From positions 1-64,000 of the forward strand of contig CAUJHV010000026.1 in NCBI GenBank assembly GCA_963205115.1: a stretch of 64,000 bases of DNA. Direction: 5' to 3'. Of this stretch, positions 50,726 to 60,282 are shown piece after piece. The notes beneath the pieces are model-generated. The model was given only the letters and a program-made list of their open reading frames with translations, was not told the origin of the DNA and did no database searches. Origin of the DNA: Pseudomonadota bacterium. GTDB taxonomy: Bacteria > Pseudomonadota > Gammaproteobacteria > Burkholderiales > Burkholderiaceae_C. Position 1 is the first letter of the stretch, and each line of letters begins with the position of its first letter. Both the position numbers and the translations under genes were made by a program.

Positions 50726-52659
50726 CGCCCCGCGACGCCCATCCCGCCACGGTGGCCGCACAGCGGCGCCTGGCGGACGAACTGGATTTCAGCGACGAGC
50801 AGGATTTCGAGGACGCGCGGCGCGGATTCATCGCCACGCTGCCCGAGGCCGAGATCCCCGCCCAGGCCGGCGGCCTGGCCTGGTCGATGCGGCCCTATGC
50901 CTTCGTCGAAGGCGCGCCGCCGGACACGGTCAACCCCAGCCTGTGGCGCATGGCGCGCCTGAACCGCATCCACGGTCTGTTCCAGGTGACCGAGCGCCTG
51001 TACCAGGTGCGCGGCTTCTGCCTGGCCAACATCACGTTCGTCGAAGGCGAACGCGGCGTGATCGTCATCGATCCGCTGACCTTCACCGAGCACGCGCAGG
51101 CCGCGCTGGCCCTGTACCGCGTGCACCGCGGTGACCGGCCCGTCACCGCCGTGGTCTACACACACAGCCACCGCGACCACTACGGCGGCGTGCGCGGCGT
51201 CGTGAGCCCGCAGCAGGTGGCCGACGAGCGCATCCCCGTCATCGCGCCGCAGGGCTTCACCGAAGAGGCTTTTTCGGAAACGATGCTGGCAGGCGTGCCG
51301 ATGCGCCGGCGCTCGCTCTTCCAGTTTGGTACCGCGCTGCCGCCCGGCCCGCAGGGCCATGTCGACAGCGGACTGGGCAAGGCTGTGGGCCGCGGCGGCG
51401 ACGGCTTCATTGCGCCGACGCTGCTGATCGGTGCGCCGCGCGAATCGCATGTCGTCGACGGTGTGCGCATCGAATTCCAGCTCACGCCGGGCGCCGAGGC
51501 GCCGGCGGAGATGAACCTGTTCTTCCCGGACCTGCGCGCGCTGAACCTGGCCGAAAACGCCTGCCAGACGATGCACAACCTGTGCCCGCTGCGCGGCGCG
51601 AAAACGCGCGATGCACTGGCCTGGGCACGCTACCTGGACGACGCGCTGGAGACCGACGTGCCCCGTGCCGACGTGGTCCTGGCGCAGCACCACTGGCCCG
51701 TGTGGGGCGGCGCGCGCGTCGCCGCCTACGTGGCCGGCCAGCGCGATCTCTACCGTTACCTGCACGACCAGACGCTGCGCCTGATGAGCCAGGGCCTGAG
51801 CGCCAGCGAGATCGGCGAAGCCCTGCTGCTGCCCAACCGCCTGTCACGCCAGTGGTTCGCGCGCGGCTACTACGGCGCGGTCGTGCACAACGTGGCGGCC
51901 ATCGTCGCGCACTACCTGGGCCCCTATGACGGCCACCCGGCGCACCTGCACCCGCACACGCCGCAGGCCGCGGCGCAGCGCTACGTGCGATACATGGGCG
52001 GCGCGGACCGTGTCGTGGCGCAGGCGGCGCAGGATTACGCGGCCGGCGATTTCCGCTGGGTCGCCGAGGTGCTCGCGCACGTGGTCTTCGCCGAACCGGA
52101 GCACCAGGCCGCGCGTGCGCTGTGTGCCGACGCGATGGAGCAGCTGGGCTACCAGGCCGAATCCGCGACCTGGCGCAACGCCTACCTGCAAGGCGCGCGC
52201 GAATTGCGTGCGCCAGGGCCGCTGAGCGCCCCACGCAGCATCATGATCAGCCCCGACGTGGTCGCGCTCTTGCCGCTGGAGAAATTCCTGGAGTTCCTGG
52301 CGATCCGCGTCAACGGCCTGCGTGCACAGGACCTGGACGCGCGCTTCGACTGGATCCTGCCGGACGGCGAGGCCCAGCGCATCACGCTGTCCAACGGCGT
52401 GCTGAACCACCGCGCGGGCCGGCACGCCGACCGCCCGGGTCGCACCGCCGACGCCAGCATCCACACGCCGCGCGAGCAGCTGGCGGGCCTGCTGCAGGGC
52501 GCGGGAGAGTTGCTGCGTGCCATCGACGACGGCACGCTGGACATCCGCGGCGACCGTGCGCTGCTGCGCCGCTTCGCGCAGACGCTCGACGACTTCGAGC
52601 CGATGTTTCCGGTCGTGGACCGCGCGAGGCCGCCCGGCCCTCACTCGTCGATTTCGTAG
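50722..52659 (+). CDS. Alkyl/aryl sulfatase of the metallo-beta-lactamase fold (SdsA1-like)
   Basis: A 645-residue protein. The zinc-binding motif THSHRDHYGG is at residues 147-156; further ligands are likely in MNLFFPDLRALNLAENACQTMHNL. The C-terminal half contains the dimerisation domain (RQWFARGYYGAVVHNVAAIVAHYLG) and an SCP2-like lipid-binding domain from about residue 515. This is the layout of SDS-hydrolysing SdsA1, which releases sulfate from alkyl sulfates. It has no signal peptide, whereas SdsA1 is exported, so it probably acts in the cytoplasm on imported esters. The GTG start overlaps the Bug receptor stop (GTGA). Its last 19 bases overlap the end of the convergent small gene. Confidence 0.88.
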   Translation: MTPRDAHPATVAAQRRLADELDFSDEQDFEDARRGFIATLPEAEIPAQAGGLAWSMRPYAFVEGAPPDTVNPSLWRMARLNRIHGLFQVTERLYQVRGFCLANITFVEGERGVIVIDPLTFTEHAQAALALYRVHRGDRPVTAVVYTHSHRDHYGGVRGVVSPQQVADERIPVIAPQGFTEEAFSETMLAGVPMRRRSLFQFGTALPPGPQGHVDSGLGKAVGRGGDGFIAPTLLIGAPRESHVVDGVRIEFQLTPGAEAPAEMNLFFPDLRALNLAENACQTMHNLCPLRGAKTRDALAWARYLDDALETDVPRADVVLAQHHWPVWGGARVAAYVAGQRDLYRYLHDQTLRLMSQGLSASEIGEALLLPNRLSRQWFARGYYGAVVHNVAAIVAHYLGPYDGHPAHLHPHTPQAAAQRYVRYMGGADRVVAQAAQDYAAGDFRWVAEVLAHVVFAEPEHQAARALCADAMEQLGYQAESATWRNAYLQGARELRAPGPLSAPRSIMISPDVVALLPLEKFLEFLAIRVNGLRAQDLDARFDWILPDGEAQRITLSNGVLNHRAGRHADRPGRTADASIHTPREQLAGLLQGAGELLRAIDDGTLDIRGDRALLRRFAQTLDDFEPMFPVVDRARPPGPHSSIS

Positions 52660-53039
52660 AGCTTCTCGAAGCGCCCTGCCGACACCGCATAGGCATCGCC
52701 GCCGTCTTCGTCATTGCTGACGAGCCAGTCGCCGGCCGCGTAGGCCGTCTGGCCTTCCTTCGTGGCGACGTGACCGGCTTGCGCGGCGCGCTCGGCCCAG
52801 ACCGGCGCGGTCTTCACATAGGCGCCGACACCCACTTGGCGGTAGGTGCGCGCGAAGCTCTCCGCTTCGACCGTGTAGACATCGCCGCCGTTGTCGACCA
52901 GCCAGTCGCCCGGCCGGGCGAACTGCTCGCCGCCCCACTTGCGGTAGCGCAGGCCGTCGGTATCGAGTTTCAACTGGACGGCCGCCACGGCCTGGTCGGG
53001 GCGGCGCCGGAATCGCTGGCGCGAAGTGCTGGTAGTCAT
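52641..53039 (-). CDS. Small protein with two GDWLV (PGDYG-like) repeats
   Basis: A 132-residue protein of unknown function. Two related segments are visible: ARPGDWLVDNGGDVYTVEAE followed by FARTY (about residues 41-65), and YAAGDWLVSNDEDGGDAYAV followed by FEKLY (about 99-127). They resemble the PGDYG-type domain, though the match is short. No signal peptide or membrane segment is present. It lies 22 bases after the patatin gene on the same strand and is probably its operon partner. Its 3' end overlaps the alkylsulfatase gene tail by 19 bases on the other strand. A role as regulator or immunity-type partner of the lipase is only speculation. Confidence 0.7.
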   Translation of the reverse strand: MTTSTSRQRFRRRPDQAVAAVQLKLDTDGLRYRKWGGEQFARPGDWLVDNGGDVYTVEAESFARTYRQVGVGAYVKTAPVWAERAAQAGHVATKEGQTAYAAGDWLVSNDEDGGDAYAVSAGRFEKLYEIDE

Positions 53040-53061
53040 GGCGCCATCATCGCAGCCCCTG

Positions 53062-54231
53062 CTAGACGCGCGGAAGGTCGAAAACCGACGGGAAATCCTG
53101 GGCTTTCACGTCACGCTCGCCGCACAACTGGCCCAGGCGGTGCAGCACCTCCAGGTTGTCGGGTGCGTCCATCTCGCTGAGCGAGCCGATCACCTTGGGG
53201 TCGGTGATCTCGGGCGCCAGCGCCTTGATCGCATCGGCCGTGAGCGGCGTGTCGTAGCGCAGGTAGCTCAGCACCGGCGAGCCGCCGATCAGGTCGTGGC
53301 GCAGGTCGCCGATCTCGCGGTCGATGACACGTGCCGTCGGGCTGGTGCTCATCCACTGCAGCATGATCTGCTGCATGGAGGCCACGTCATTCATCAGTGC
53401 CAGCACCGACTTCAGCGCATGGCCCACCGTGATGTCGGTGGCCGCCACCTTGGGGTCGGGCGAGCCCGTGCCCAACGACACCAGCAGCAGCTTGTCAGCA
53501 CCCGTGGGCCAGCCCACGCGGTAGCCGTCCATGGTGGCCACCATCAGCGCCTGCAGCGCCGGGTTGTTGTAGGGGCTGACGCCGCCGTCGACGAACTGGC
53601 CGGTCTGCCCCGGGCGGTCCTTGGCTTCGGCGATGGTCAGCGTCTCGGGGTCGAAATAGGCCGGCGCGGCGGTGGACGCGCGCACCACCTGCCACAGCGG
53701 GAACTCGCCGTTGCCGATGCGGCCCTTGCCGTCACCGGCGAAATAGCGCCCTCGCGGGTTGTTCATCAGCGGCCAGGGGCTGCCCGTGTCCAGGCGCTTG
53801 GTCACCACGACCAGGCCGGTGAGCAGCGAATCGCTGCCCAGCGTGGTTTTCGGGCCGTAGACCTTGCGCAGTTCGGCGCTGAGTTTGTCGGCGTCGTACT
53901 TGGCGCGGAAGAAGCCCTGGCGGAACAGGCTCTTCTCGAAGACCTTGCGGCCCAGCTCGTTGTACTTGGCCAGCACCTCGCTCACGCGCATGCCCTGCGC
54001 CAGTCCGGCAGCGATGATGGCCCCGGTGGAGGTACCGGCGATCAGGTCGAAATAGTGCGCCAGTCGGAACTGGTCACCCGCGCCGTGGCGCTCGGCCAGC
54101 AGGCGTTCGATGCGTTCGAGGATGCCCACGGTGAGGATGCCGCGCAGCCCACCGCCATCCAGCGTGAGGATGCGCTTGGGGCGACCGTCGGCGGCCAGGT
54201 GCTGGTCTCGGTTCTGAATCAGATAGGCCAT
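53062..54231 (-). CDS. Patatin-like phospholipase
   Basis: A 389-residue Ser/Asp-dyad lipase. The oxyanion loop is ILTLDGGGLRGILTVG (residues 21-36), the nucleophile Ser68 sits in IAGTSTGAII, and the dyad Asp215 in FVDGGVSPYNNP. The DGGGxRG start and compact size resemble the patatin effectors of bacterial defence systems (CapV type), but general patatin enzymes are also like this. The ATG at 54231 has AGAAGGAAA upstream; a GTG 36 bases earlier is less likely. It starts 78 bases after the stop of the giant CHAT/lipase gene on the same strand, so they probably share a transcript. It has no signal peptide, so cytoplasmic membrane lipids would be the target. Confidence 0.9.
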   Translation of the reverse strand: MAYLIQNRDQHLAADGRPKRILTLDGGGLRGILTVGILERIERLLAERHGAGDQFRLAHYFDLIAGTSTGAIIAAGLAQGMRVSEVLAKYNELGRKVFEKSLFRQGFFRAKYDADKLSAELRKVYGPKTTLGSDSLLTGLVVVTKRLDTGSPWPLMNNPRGRYFAGDGKGRIGNGEFPLWQVVRASTAAPAYFDPETLTIAEAKDRPGQTGQFVDGGVSPYNNPALQALMVATMDGYRVGWPTGADKLLLVSLGTGSPDPKVAATDITVGHALKSVLALMNDVASMQQIMLQWMSTSPTARVIDREIGDLRHDLIGGSPVLSYLRYDTPLTADAIKALAPEITDPKVIGSLSEMDAPDNLEVLHRLGQLCGERDVKAQDFPSVFDLPRV

Positions 54232-54309
54232 GTCCGGTTTCCTTCTATCGGGCCCCCACTCTGACACGGAAGGTCGGCCCGCGCCACCGTCCGTGTGATC
54301 GACAGTCGA

Positions 54310-57300
54310 TCAGCCATCCACCAGCGCGCGCAACTGACGTTTCAGTTCACGGGCAGCCGCGCGCTCGCGCTGCGGCCCCGACTCCAGCAGCTCCGCCACC
54401 ACGAAATCGACCTGCTCGCAGACCGTGCGCCATTTCTGGCTGCCCGGCGCACGCAGGTGCAGATCGGTGTAGCCGCGCAGGATGGCCTCGCACTGATGCG
54501 CCAGCCGGTGTGCGGCCACGGCTTCGTACAGCATCAGCTCGGTCTGGCCCAGGACGCTCCAGAACTCCGGGTCCTCGTGCGTGCGCTGCACCAGCATGTG
54601 CCGCAGCTCGCTCACCAGGCCGGCATCCAGCGCCAGCGGCTGGTCTCGCACACGCGCCACCTGCGCGCTCAGCAGGTTCAATGCCGGGTAGAACAGGTCC
54701 GGCGCCTGCGTCGCGCGGCCGATCGCCACGGCCCGGCCATAGGCCTGCGCCATGCGATCGAGCATCGTGCGTGCGGCCGCCGGCTGCTGCGCCAGGCGCT
54801 CGATGTGCACCAGGCGCTTGTAGGCCGATCCCTGCAGGCTGGCACGTTCGGCCGATTCCGCCAGCGCGTCCAGGCGCTGGAAGAGCGCCAGCGCCTGCGC
54901 GATCTCCTCGCGCGCCGCGCGCAAGGCGGCGTCGCGCCCCTTCGCAGGCGCCGCATGCGCGCGCGCCCAGGCCTGCCGCACGCGCAGGTTGCCCAGCTGC
55001 TCGGTGGCTTTCATCGACGCGCTGCCGTCGCCGCAGCGCATGGCGCGCTCGTACCAGTCCACTGCCCGCGCCGGATCGTCGGCCGCGGCCCAGGCCACGC
55101 CGAAGGCCTCGGCCACCGCGCCCATGCCGCCCCAGCGCGCCTCGAAGCGCCGCTCGAGGTGGCGGATCTTGGCGCGGCGCGACTCTTTCTCGCGCCCCTG
55201 GTATTCGCACTCGACAGCCAGCGTCTCCAGCGCCAGCGTCAGCGCCGGCGGCGAGCTCACGCCGGCATATTCGTCGGCCAGCGAGGGCGTGGGCTGCTGC
55301 GGGTCGGAACCGGCACGCTTGAGCACCCAGTCCGGGTCGCCGTAGCACTGGTAGGCCGCCCAGGTGTTGCTGCCCGGACGGTGCGCGGCCACACGCGCCT
55401 CGGCCACGGCATCGATGAAACGCATGCCACGCAGCAGCGCGCGATAGAGCGTCGTGGCGAAATCCATCGCCGGCTCGTCTTCCACGGCCCAGCCGGCGGC
55501 CACCACGCAGCGCACGCCGATACCGATCAGCGATTCGGCCACGCCGCTGGCAAAGCGCGCGCGGTCGTAGCGCTGCGATTCCAGCAACTGCTCGGTGGCA
55601 CGCGCCGCCAGGTGGCAGCAGTTGACGAACACGAGCTCCGGCACGATGCGCATGTTGCGGATCTCGCGCGGGCCCAGGAAGGTCTTGTCGCTCAGGACCA
55701 CGCCGCGTGGATCGGCCCCGGCGGCGTTCGCCGCGGGCTTGTCATCCGCATCGGCCGCGGGCTCCGGCGCCTCGCACCATTCCGGCCCGCTGAGCTGCCC
55801 TTCCGGCGGCATGCCGTGCCCGGCGATGTGCACGATGCGCCAGTCGCGCGACATCAGGGTGTTGATCACCGTCATCGCGTCCGGACCGCTGGTGCCATCG
55901 TCACCACCGATCAGGTCGACGACACGCTCGGCGCCCAGGCCACCGGGCTGGCGCAGCAGCTCGCTCACCGCACGTGCCTCGGCGCGCGCGCCCGGCAGCG
56001 CCGGGTAGTCCTTCGGGTCCGACTTCGGCTCGCCGATCACCAGCACCTGGGCATCCGGGCTGGCGTCGGAGACCTGCTGCCGGTGATCCACCGTGGTCAG
56101 GGTGCGCATCAGCTTGGAGCGGATCGCCCAGGGCAGCACGCGTTCGCCACCGCCGCCGGGTTGCGCGTCGGTGTCCAGCAGCTCCCAGGGGATGCCGGCC
56201 GTCGTGGGGTCGACCTGCAGCAGCAGTTCGGTGCTGCCGCCCAGCAGCGGCCCCATCTCCAGCGGCACCAGCAGGTTGAACAGCGTGCGGCCGATCTGCG
56301 GATCGCCCACCTGGTCGGTCGAGGCTTGCGCCACCAGCCGGCGCAGCAGCCGCGCCTGAAGCGGCTGGTTGAGCTGTTCGGTGCGGGCGCGCTTGCGCGT
56401 GTCGATCGTGAAGTCCACGCGCGCATCGCCGCGTGCGCCACCCACACCCAGCGCCCGTATGTAGTCGTAGTTCGATCCGCGGTAGCCGCCGTCCAGCGGC
56501 CGCCGCAGCGCGCCCTTGCCGCCGCGCACCGTGTCGTCCACCGCAAAGTGCCCTGGCGATGACTCGGCCTGCTGCTGCAGGGCATTCCAGGCCTCGGAGG
56601 CGCGGCTGAGGTAGAGCTCGATGAAACTCAGGCGCGCCACCCGTGGCCACGGCCTGCCGCCGCCGGGGCGCTTCTGCTCCAGCGCGGCGTTGAGATCGGC
56701 CAGCGCCTGGTCGGCGTCGCGCACGCCCTGCGCGATGGCCTGTGCGGCCTGGCCGACACTGATGCCGGCACCGCCACTGCCCATCAGCGTGGCGGCCAGC
56801 TCGAACTGCGCCGGCACGGCGCCGGGCTGGTCCAGGAAGCGCTGCGCGACGGCCAGCACGCCCAGGCGCACCGTGTAGCTCAGCTCGCTGGCCCGCAGGC
56901 CGCCTTCCGGGCCGAGGCCCAGCACGATCACCGCTTCGGGCCGCGGCGGCTGCAGCGGGTCGTCGGACAGGCCGACCGGGTGCGCAAACCACTGGTGCGT
57001 GCCGGGCACGTCCGGGTACTGCCGCAGGCCCAGTGACTGGCCCATCGTGCCGCCGATCAGCCGGTCCATGACGGCCTCGGTGCCCGTCAGGCGGCTGGAC
57101 GTGTAGTGGCCCAGCATCAGGGGCTCGCGCACGAATTTCAGGTCGCCGTTCAGGACGCTCAGTCGCAGCGCCGTCGGTGCGGCCGCGGTGGCATCGCCGG
57201 CGCTCGTGACCTGCACGGCCTGCAGGCCGGCGTCCTGCGGCGTGGGCGTGCCGCTGCGCTCGCGCGAGGGACGGCGCCGGGTATGCGCCAGGGCCGTGCC

Positions 57301-60057
57301 CGCACCCGCGCTGTCGCCGCGCGTCGGGGTGTCGGCGACGCGGTCGAGCCGGTTGGTCACGCCGCGCTCGAGCAGTTCGAGATAGGCCTCGAAATGCGCC
57401 TGCGCGTCTGGCAGCGCGTCATGCGACGCATCGACGCGCCAGGCACGCACGCCCGCCAGCGTGGCCTGGTCCTGGGTCACGCGGCCGTCGCCATCATCCT
57501 GCGCCTCCAGGTAGGCCAGGCCCTTGTCATCGATGACAAAGCCGTCGGGCGTGAGCGGGGCCCGGCCCTGCACCAGGGCCAGCCGGGACGCCCACTTCGC
57601 CAGCGCGCCGTCGGCCTGCGCATCGAGCCGGTCCCGCAGGGCCGCGGCGGCATCCAGCGTCGCCTGGCTGGGCAGGCCCCAGCCGCAGGCCGCCAGCTGA
57701 AGCTCATCGGCGTGCCAGGACTTGGCGCCCTTGACCACCTGCAGATCGCGGCGGGCCAGGTCGGCCCAGGTGGCGGCCTGGCGCAGCCGGCGCGGGTCGT
57801 CCTTGCCGAGACCGGCCTGCGTCTGCAGCACGCCGGGGAACTGCGCCAACCACTGGCGCACGCGCGCGTCCTGGAAGGGTGCGCCGAAGGCCACCAGCGC
57901 GTTGCCGAAGGTCTCGTCACACGTCAGGCATTGCATCGGCGCCCAGTAGCCGCCCTGCGGCGTGCCCAGCATCAGCACCCGCGCGGCGGGATGGGCCAGC
58001 ATGCGCGACCAGATGTCCGGGCATTCCAGGGCCATGGTGCGCGCCAGCAGCCCGCCCGTCGAATGCGCCAGAAGCCGCACCGGCTGGCCGCTGCGCTCGC
58101 GCGCGGCCAGCCGGTCCTGCACGGCCCGCGCCAGGCGCCGGGCCTCCTGCTCCATCGGCAGCCGCCAGTCGTAGGGGAACTCGATGACCTCGTGTGTCTG
58201 CGCCAGGTAGGCCAGCAGCGCGTCGTAACCCGTGCCGACCAGGCCATCGGGTTTGACCACGCCGCCAGCCGCACCCGGGGCGAGCTCCAGCGCCTGCAAC
58301 CCCTGGAGCAGCCGCCAGCCCAGCCAGATGCGCTCGTCGTTCACCGCCAGGTGGCTGGCCAGCAGCCCGGGCAGCACGAAGACGGCCGGCTTGTCGGACA
58401 GCTCGCCCGCATCGGCCACCGGGCGTTTGGCCGCCCGCACGCCGGTGGCCGAAGCACCGCCCGCCGACAAGGGACCGATCGGCCGGTAGCCCGCCGGCAC
58501 CTGCTGCAGCAGCCCGCTGACCACGGCCTCGGCCGTGCGCTCGTTGCTGAAGTAGTTGAAGTGCGTGACCTTGCCGCCGCGGTCCAGCACGAAGGCCGCA
58601 TCGGCACGCCGCGGCACACCGCCGTACATCGAACGCGTCTGCACGACCAGGTCGTTGTCGGTCCAGTAGAAGCCGTCCGAGACCAGCGTCTTGACCCACG
58701 AGCCGATCGAGTCGCCCTCCAAATCACCCGCGACCACGCGGAGGTCACCACCCACGGGCGCCGTCGCGGCATGCAGCCATCGGATCAGCGGGCTGTCCGG
58801 CACCATGGCCGCCACGCCGGGTATGTGCTGCGGCTCGGTACGCCTCTGGGCCAGGCCGGCGATGAAGTCGACCATCGCCGGCGCCACCGGCACATGCGCC
58901 AGGTCCATCGCCCACTTGAGAACCGAGAAGTAGGCGTCCAGCCGCCCGCTGGCCAGCAGGGTGCCGCGTGCCGGACAGGCCACGCGCACGATGCGCTCGA
59001 CGCGGATGTCGTTGGCATGCATCAGGCCGATCACTTCGGCCAGCGCAGCCTTCTGTGCGTGCAGCGCGGCCTGGGCCTTGGCCCTCTCGGGCGGCGGCAT
59101 CTTCTGCGCCGCGCCGCCGGGCAAGGCCGCGACATCGAAGCAGGCGTCGGCCGCGGGATCCAAGGCGGCAAGCCCGCCCGCCCGCGCCAGCACCTCGGCC
59201 ACGAGGCCGCCGCGCGAATGCGTCACCAGGTGCAGCCGCGCACCCGGCGGCGTGTGCTTCACCAAGGTCAGCGCGTTCTCGACGGGGCTGCGCGTGAGCG
59301 TGGCGTGGTCGAGCCCGAAGACGCGGTTGTCATAGCGATCGAACAGCGCGCGCACGCGCTGCGGGTGGTTCAGCCACAGCCCGCCGAAGCCGGCCGCCGT
59401 ATTCGAGAAGGTGCCGTGGATGAACACCAGCGTCGCACCGCCGTTCGGCGCAGGCGGCATCGTGCCCTGCACCGGCACCTGGCCCTTCAGCGGCTCGAGG
59501 CGGTCACGCAGCAAGGCGTAGACGCCCTCGACCACCTGTGCGTCCACACGCGCGCCGATGCGGTCTGCCGCCCAATCCTGGATCTCGTCCTTCGCCGGCC
59601 CGGTGACCACCTCCACCAGCGACATCAAGGCCTGGCCGAGAAACCCGCGCGTGGCGCCGCGCGACACCACCGCGGGCGACTCCAGCCCCTGCCAGCGCAG
59701 CGCGCCAGGCACATCGACGACGTCGGGCGAGGTCGGCGCCCCGCCGCGTGTGGGCTCGCCCTGGGCTTGCAGCAGGTCGCGTGCGCTTTCCGGGTGCAGG
59801 ACCAGCGTCGGGCCGTCGGTCATGTGCAGCACGACCACGTCCTCGCCGGGCTGCGCCTGCACGCGCTGCACCGGTCCGTCGGCTCGGCGCAGGCCCACGC
59901 GCACGGAGGCCTTGACCAGGCCGCCCATGCCCATCGGCGGCGTGCTCGACGGCTGAGCGCCGCTGCCGCTGCCACGCACCGGTGCGGCGCCGGGGATCAC
60001 GAAGGTGATGGGTGCGGGGGCGGTGGCTGACGTGCGGGAGCTGGGCATCGAGGGCAC
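54310..60057 (-). CDS. Giant fusion: two serine-hydrolase (lipase-like) domains plus CHAT caspase-like protease domain
   Basis: A 1915-residue protein. Residues 1-190 are variable. An alpha/beta-hydrolase domain follows with FIHGTF (212-217) and Ser281 in THSRGGLVAE. A second, LCAT/lipase-like domain has FVLPGLLASHLA (560-571), FPYDWRLP and Ser666 in LAHSTGGLLAR. Residues about 960-1250 form a linking region. The CHAT domain (about 1260-1580) shows IPWELLDT, catalytic His1414 in HIAGHGMP and Cys1481 in LVFVNCCHLAA, then YQCYGDPDWV at its end. Residues about 1600-1915 are helical and TPR-like. No signal peptide is seen. CHAT proteases cut specific proteins; lipases would damage membranes. The order suggests a sensor/protease/lipase effector, but the role is unknown. 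Confidence 0.85.
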   Translation of the reverse strand: MPSMPSSRTSATAPAPITFVIPGAAPVRGSGSGAQPSSTPPMGMGGLVKASVRVGLRRADGPVQRVQAQPGEDVVVLHMTDGPTLVLHPESARDLLQAQGEPTRGGAPTSPDVVDVPGALRWQGLESPAVVSRGATRGFLGQALMSLVEVVTGPAKDEIQDWAADRIGARVDAQVVEGVYALLRDRLEPLKGQVPVQGTMPPAPNGGATLVFIHGTFSNTAAGFGGLWLNHPQRVRALFDRYDNRVFGLDHATLTRSPVENALTLVKHTPPGARLHLVTHSRGGLVAEVLARAGGLAALDPAADACFDVAALPGGAAQKMPPPERAKAQAALHAQKAALAEVIGLMHANDIRVERIVRVACPARGTLLASGRLDAYFSVLKWAMDLAHVPVAPAMVDFIAGLAQRRTEPQHIPGVAAMVPDSPLIRWLHAATAPVGGDLRVVAGDLEGDSIGSWVKTLVSDGFYWTDNDLVVQTRSMYGGVPRRADAAFVLDRGGKVTHFNYFSNERTAEAVVSGLLQQVPAGYRPIGPLSAGGASATGVRAAKRPVADAGELSDKPAVFVLPGLLASHLAVNDERIWLGWRLLQGLQALELAPGAAGGVVKPDGLVGTGYDALLAYLAQTHEVIEFPYDWRLPMEQEARRLARAVQDRLAARERSGQPVRLLAHSTGGLLARTMALECPDIWSRMLAHPAARVLMLGTPQGGYWAPMQCLTCDETFGNALVAFGAPFQDARVRQWLAQFPGVLQTQAGLGKDDPRRLRQAATWADLARRDLQVVKGAKSWHADELQLAACGWGLPSQATLDAAAALRDRLDAQADGALAKWASRLALVQGRAPLTPDGFVIDDKGLAYLEAQDDGDGRVTQDQATLAGVRAWRVDASHDALPDAQAHFEAYLELLERGVTNRLDRVADTPTRGDSAGAGTALAHTRRRPSRERSGTPTPQDAGLQAVQVTSAGDATAAAPTALRLSVLNGDLKFVREPLMLGHYTSSRLTGTEAVMDRLIGGTMGQSLGLRQYPDVPGTHQWFAHPVGLSDDPLQPPRPEAVIVLGLGPEGGLRASELSYTVRLGVLAVAQRFLDQPGAVPAQFELAATLMGSGGAGISVGQAAQAIAQGVRDADQALADLNAALEQKRPGGGRPWPRVARLSFIELYLSRASEAWNALQQQAESSPGHFAVDDTVRGGKGALRRPLDGGYRGSNYDYIRALGVGGARGDARVDFTIDTRKRARTEQLNQPLQARLLRRLVAQASTDQVGDPQIGRTLFNLLVPLEMGPLLGGSTELLLQVDPTTAGIPWELLDTDAQPGGGGERVLPWAIRSKLMRTLTTVDHRQQVSDASPDAQVLVIGEPKSDPKDYPALPGARAEARAVSELLRQPGGLGAERVVDLIGGDDGTSGPDAMTVINTLMSRDWRIVHIAGHGMPPEGQLSGPEWCEAPEPAADADDKPAANAAGADPRGVVLSDKTFLGPREIRNMRIVPELVFVNCCHLAARATEQLLESQRYDRARFASGVAESLIGIGVRCVVAAGWAVEDEPAMDFATTLYRALLRGMRFIDAVAEARVAAHRPGSNTWAAYQCYGDPDWVLKRAGSDPQQPTPSLADEYAGVSSPPALTLALETLAVECEYQGREKESRRAKIRHLERRFEARWGGMGAVAEAFGVAWAAADDPARAVDWYERAMRCGDGSASMKATEQLGNLRVRQAWARAHAAPAKGRDAALRAAREEIAQALALFQRLDALAESAERASLQGSAYKRLVHIERLAQQPAAARTMLDRMAQAYGRAVAIGRATQAPDLFYPALNLLSAQVARVRDQPLALDAGLVSELRHMLVQRTHEDPEFWSVLGQTELMLYEAVAAHRLAHQCEAILRGYTDLHLRAPGSQKWRTVCEQVDFVVAELLESGPQRERAAARELKRQLRALVDG

Positions 60058-60232
60058 TCGCTGGGCAAGGCGTGGACGCGCGATGCATCACCGTCGACGC
60101 ACGAGCGGCGGCACCTGCGCAAGCGCTGCATGCTATGGGCGCGGCGGGCCGCTGTCGATGCCCATCGCACGTACCGTCCCCAGGCGAGATGAGCCGCGGC
60201 GCCGGTGCCCCGATGCGGTGCAAACGCCCATG

Positions 60233-60258
60233 AAAAAGGCGCCCCGCAGGGCGCCTTT
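60233..60258 (-). terminator. Rho-independent terminator of the LivK-type gene
   Basis: Read on the minus strand, AAAGGCGCCC, a TGCG loop and GGGCGCCTTT form a perfect 10-bp stem followed by further T residues. It lies 25 bases after the stop of the receptor gene at 60283. The A-run on the other side means it could also work for rightward transcription. Between it and the CHAT gene start (60058-60232) nothing else was recognised. Confidence 0.88.
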
Positions 60259-60282
60259 CGATGCGAAAAAAGCAGCGGTGGC

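Noticed and set aside
57106..60030. A 974-codon open frame on the plus strand opposite the CHAT/lipase gene
   Set aside because: It is the antisense of a high-GC gene; it is rich in Arg, Gln, His and Gly with no domain motif, while the minus strand encodes clear catalytic motifs throughout.
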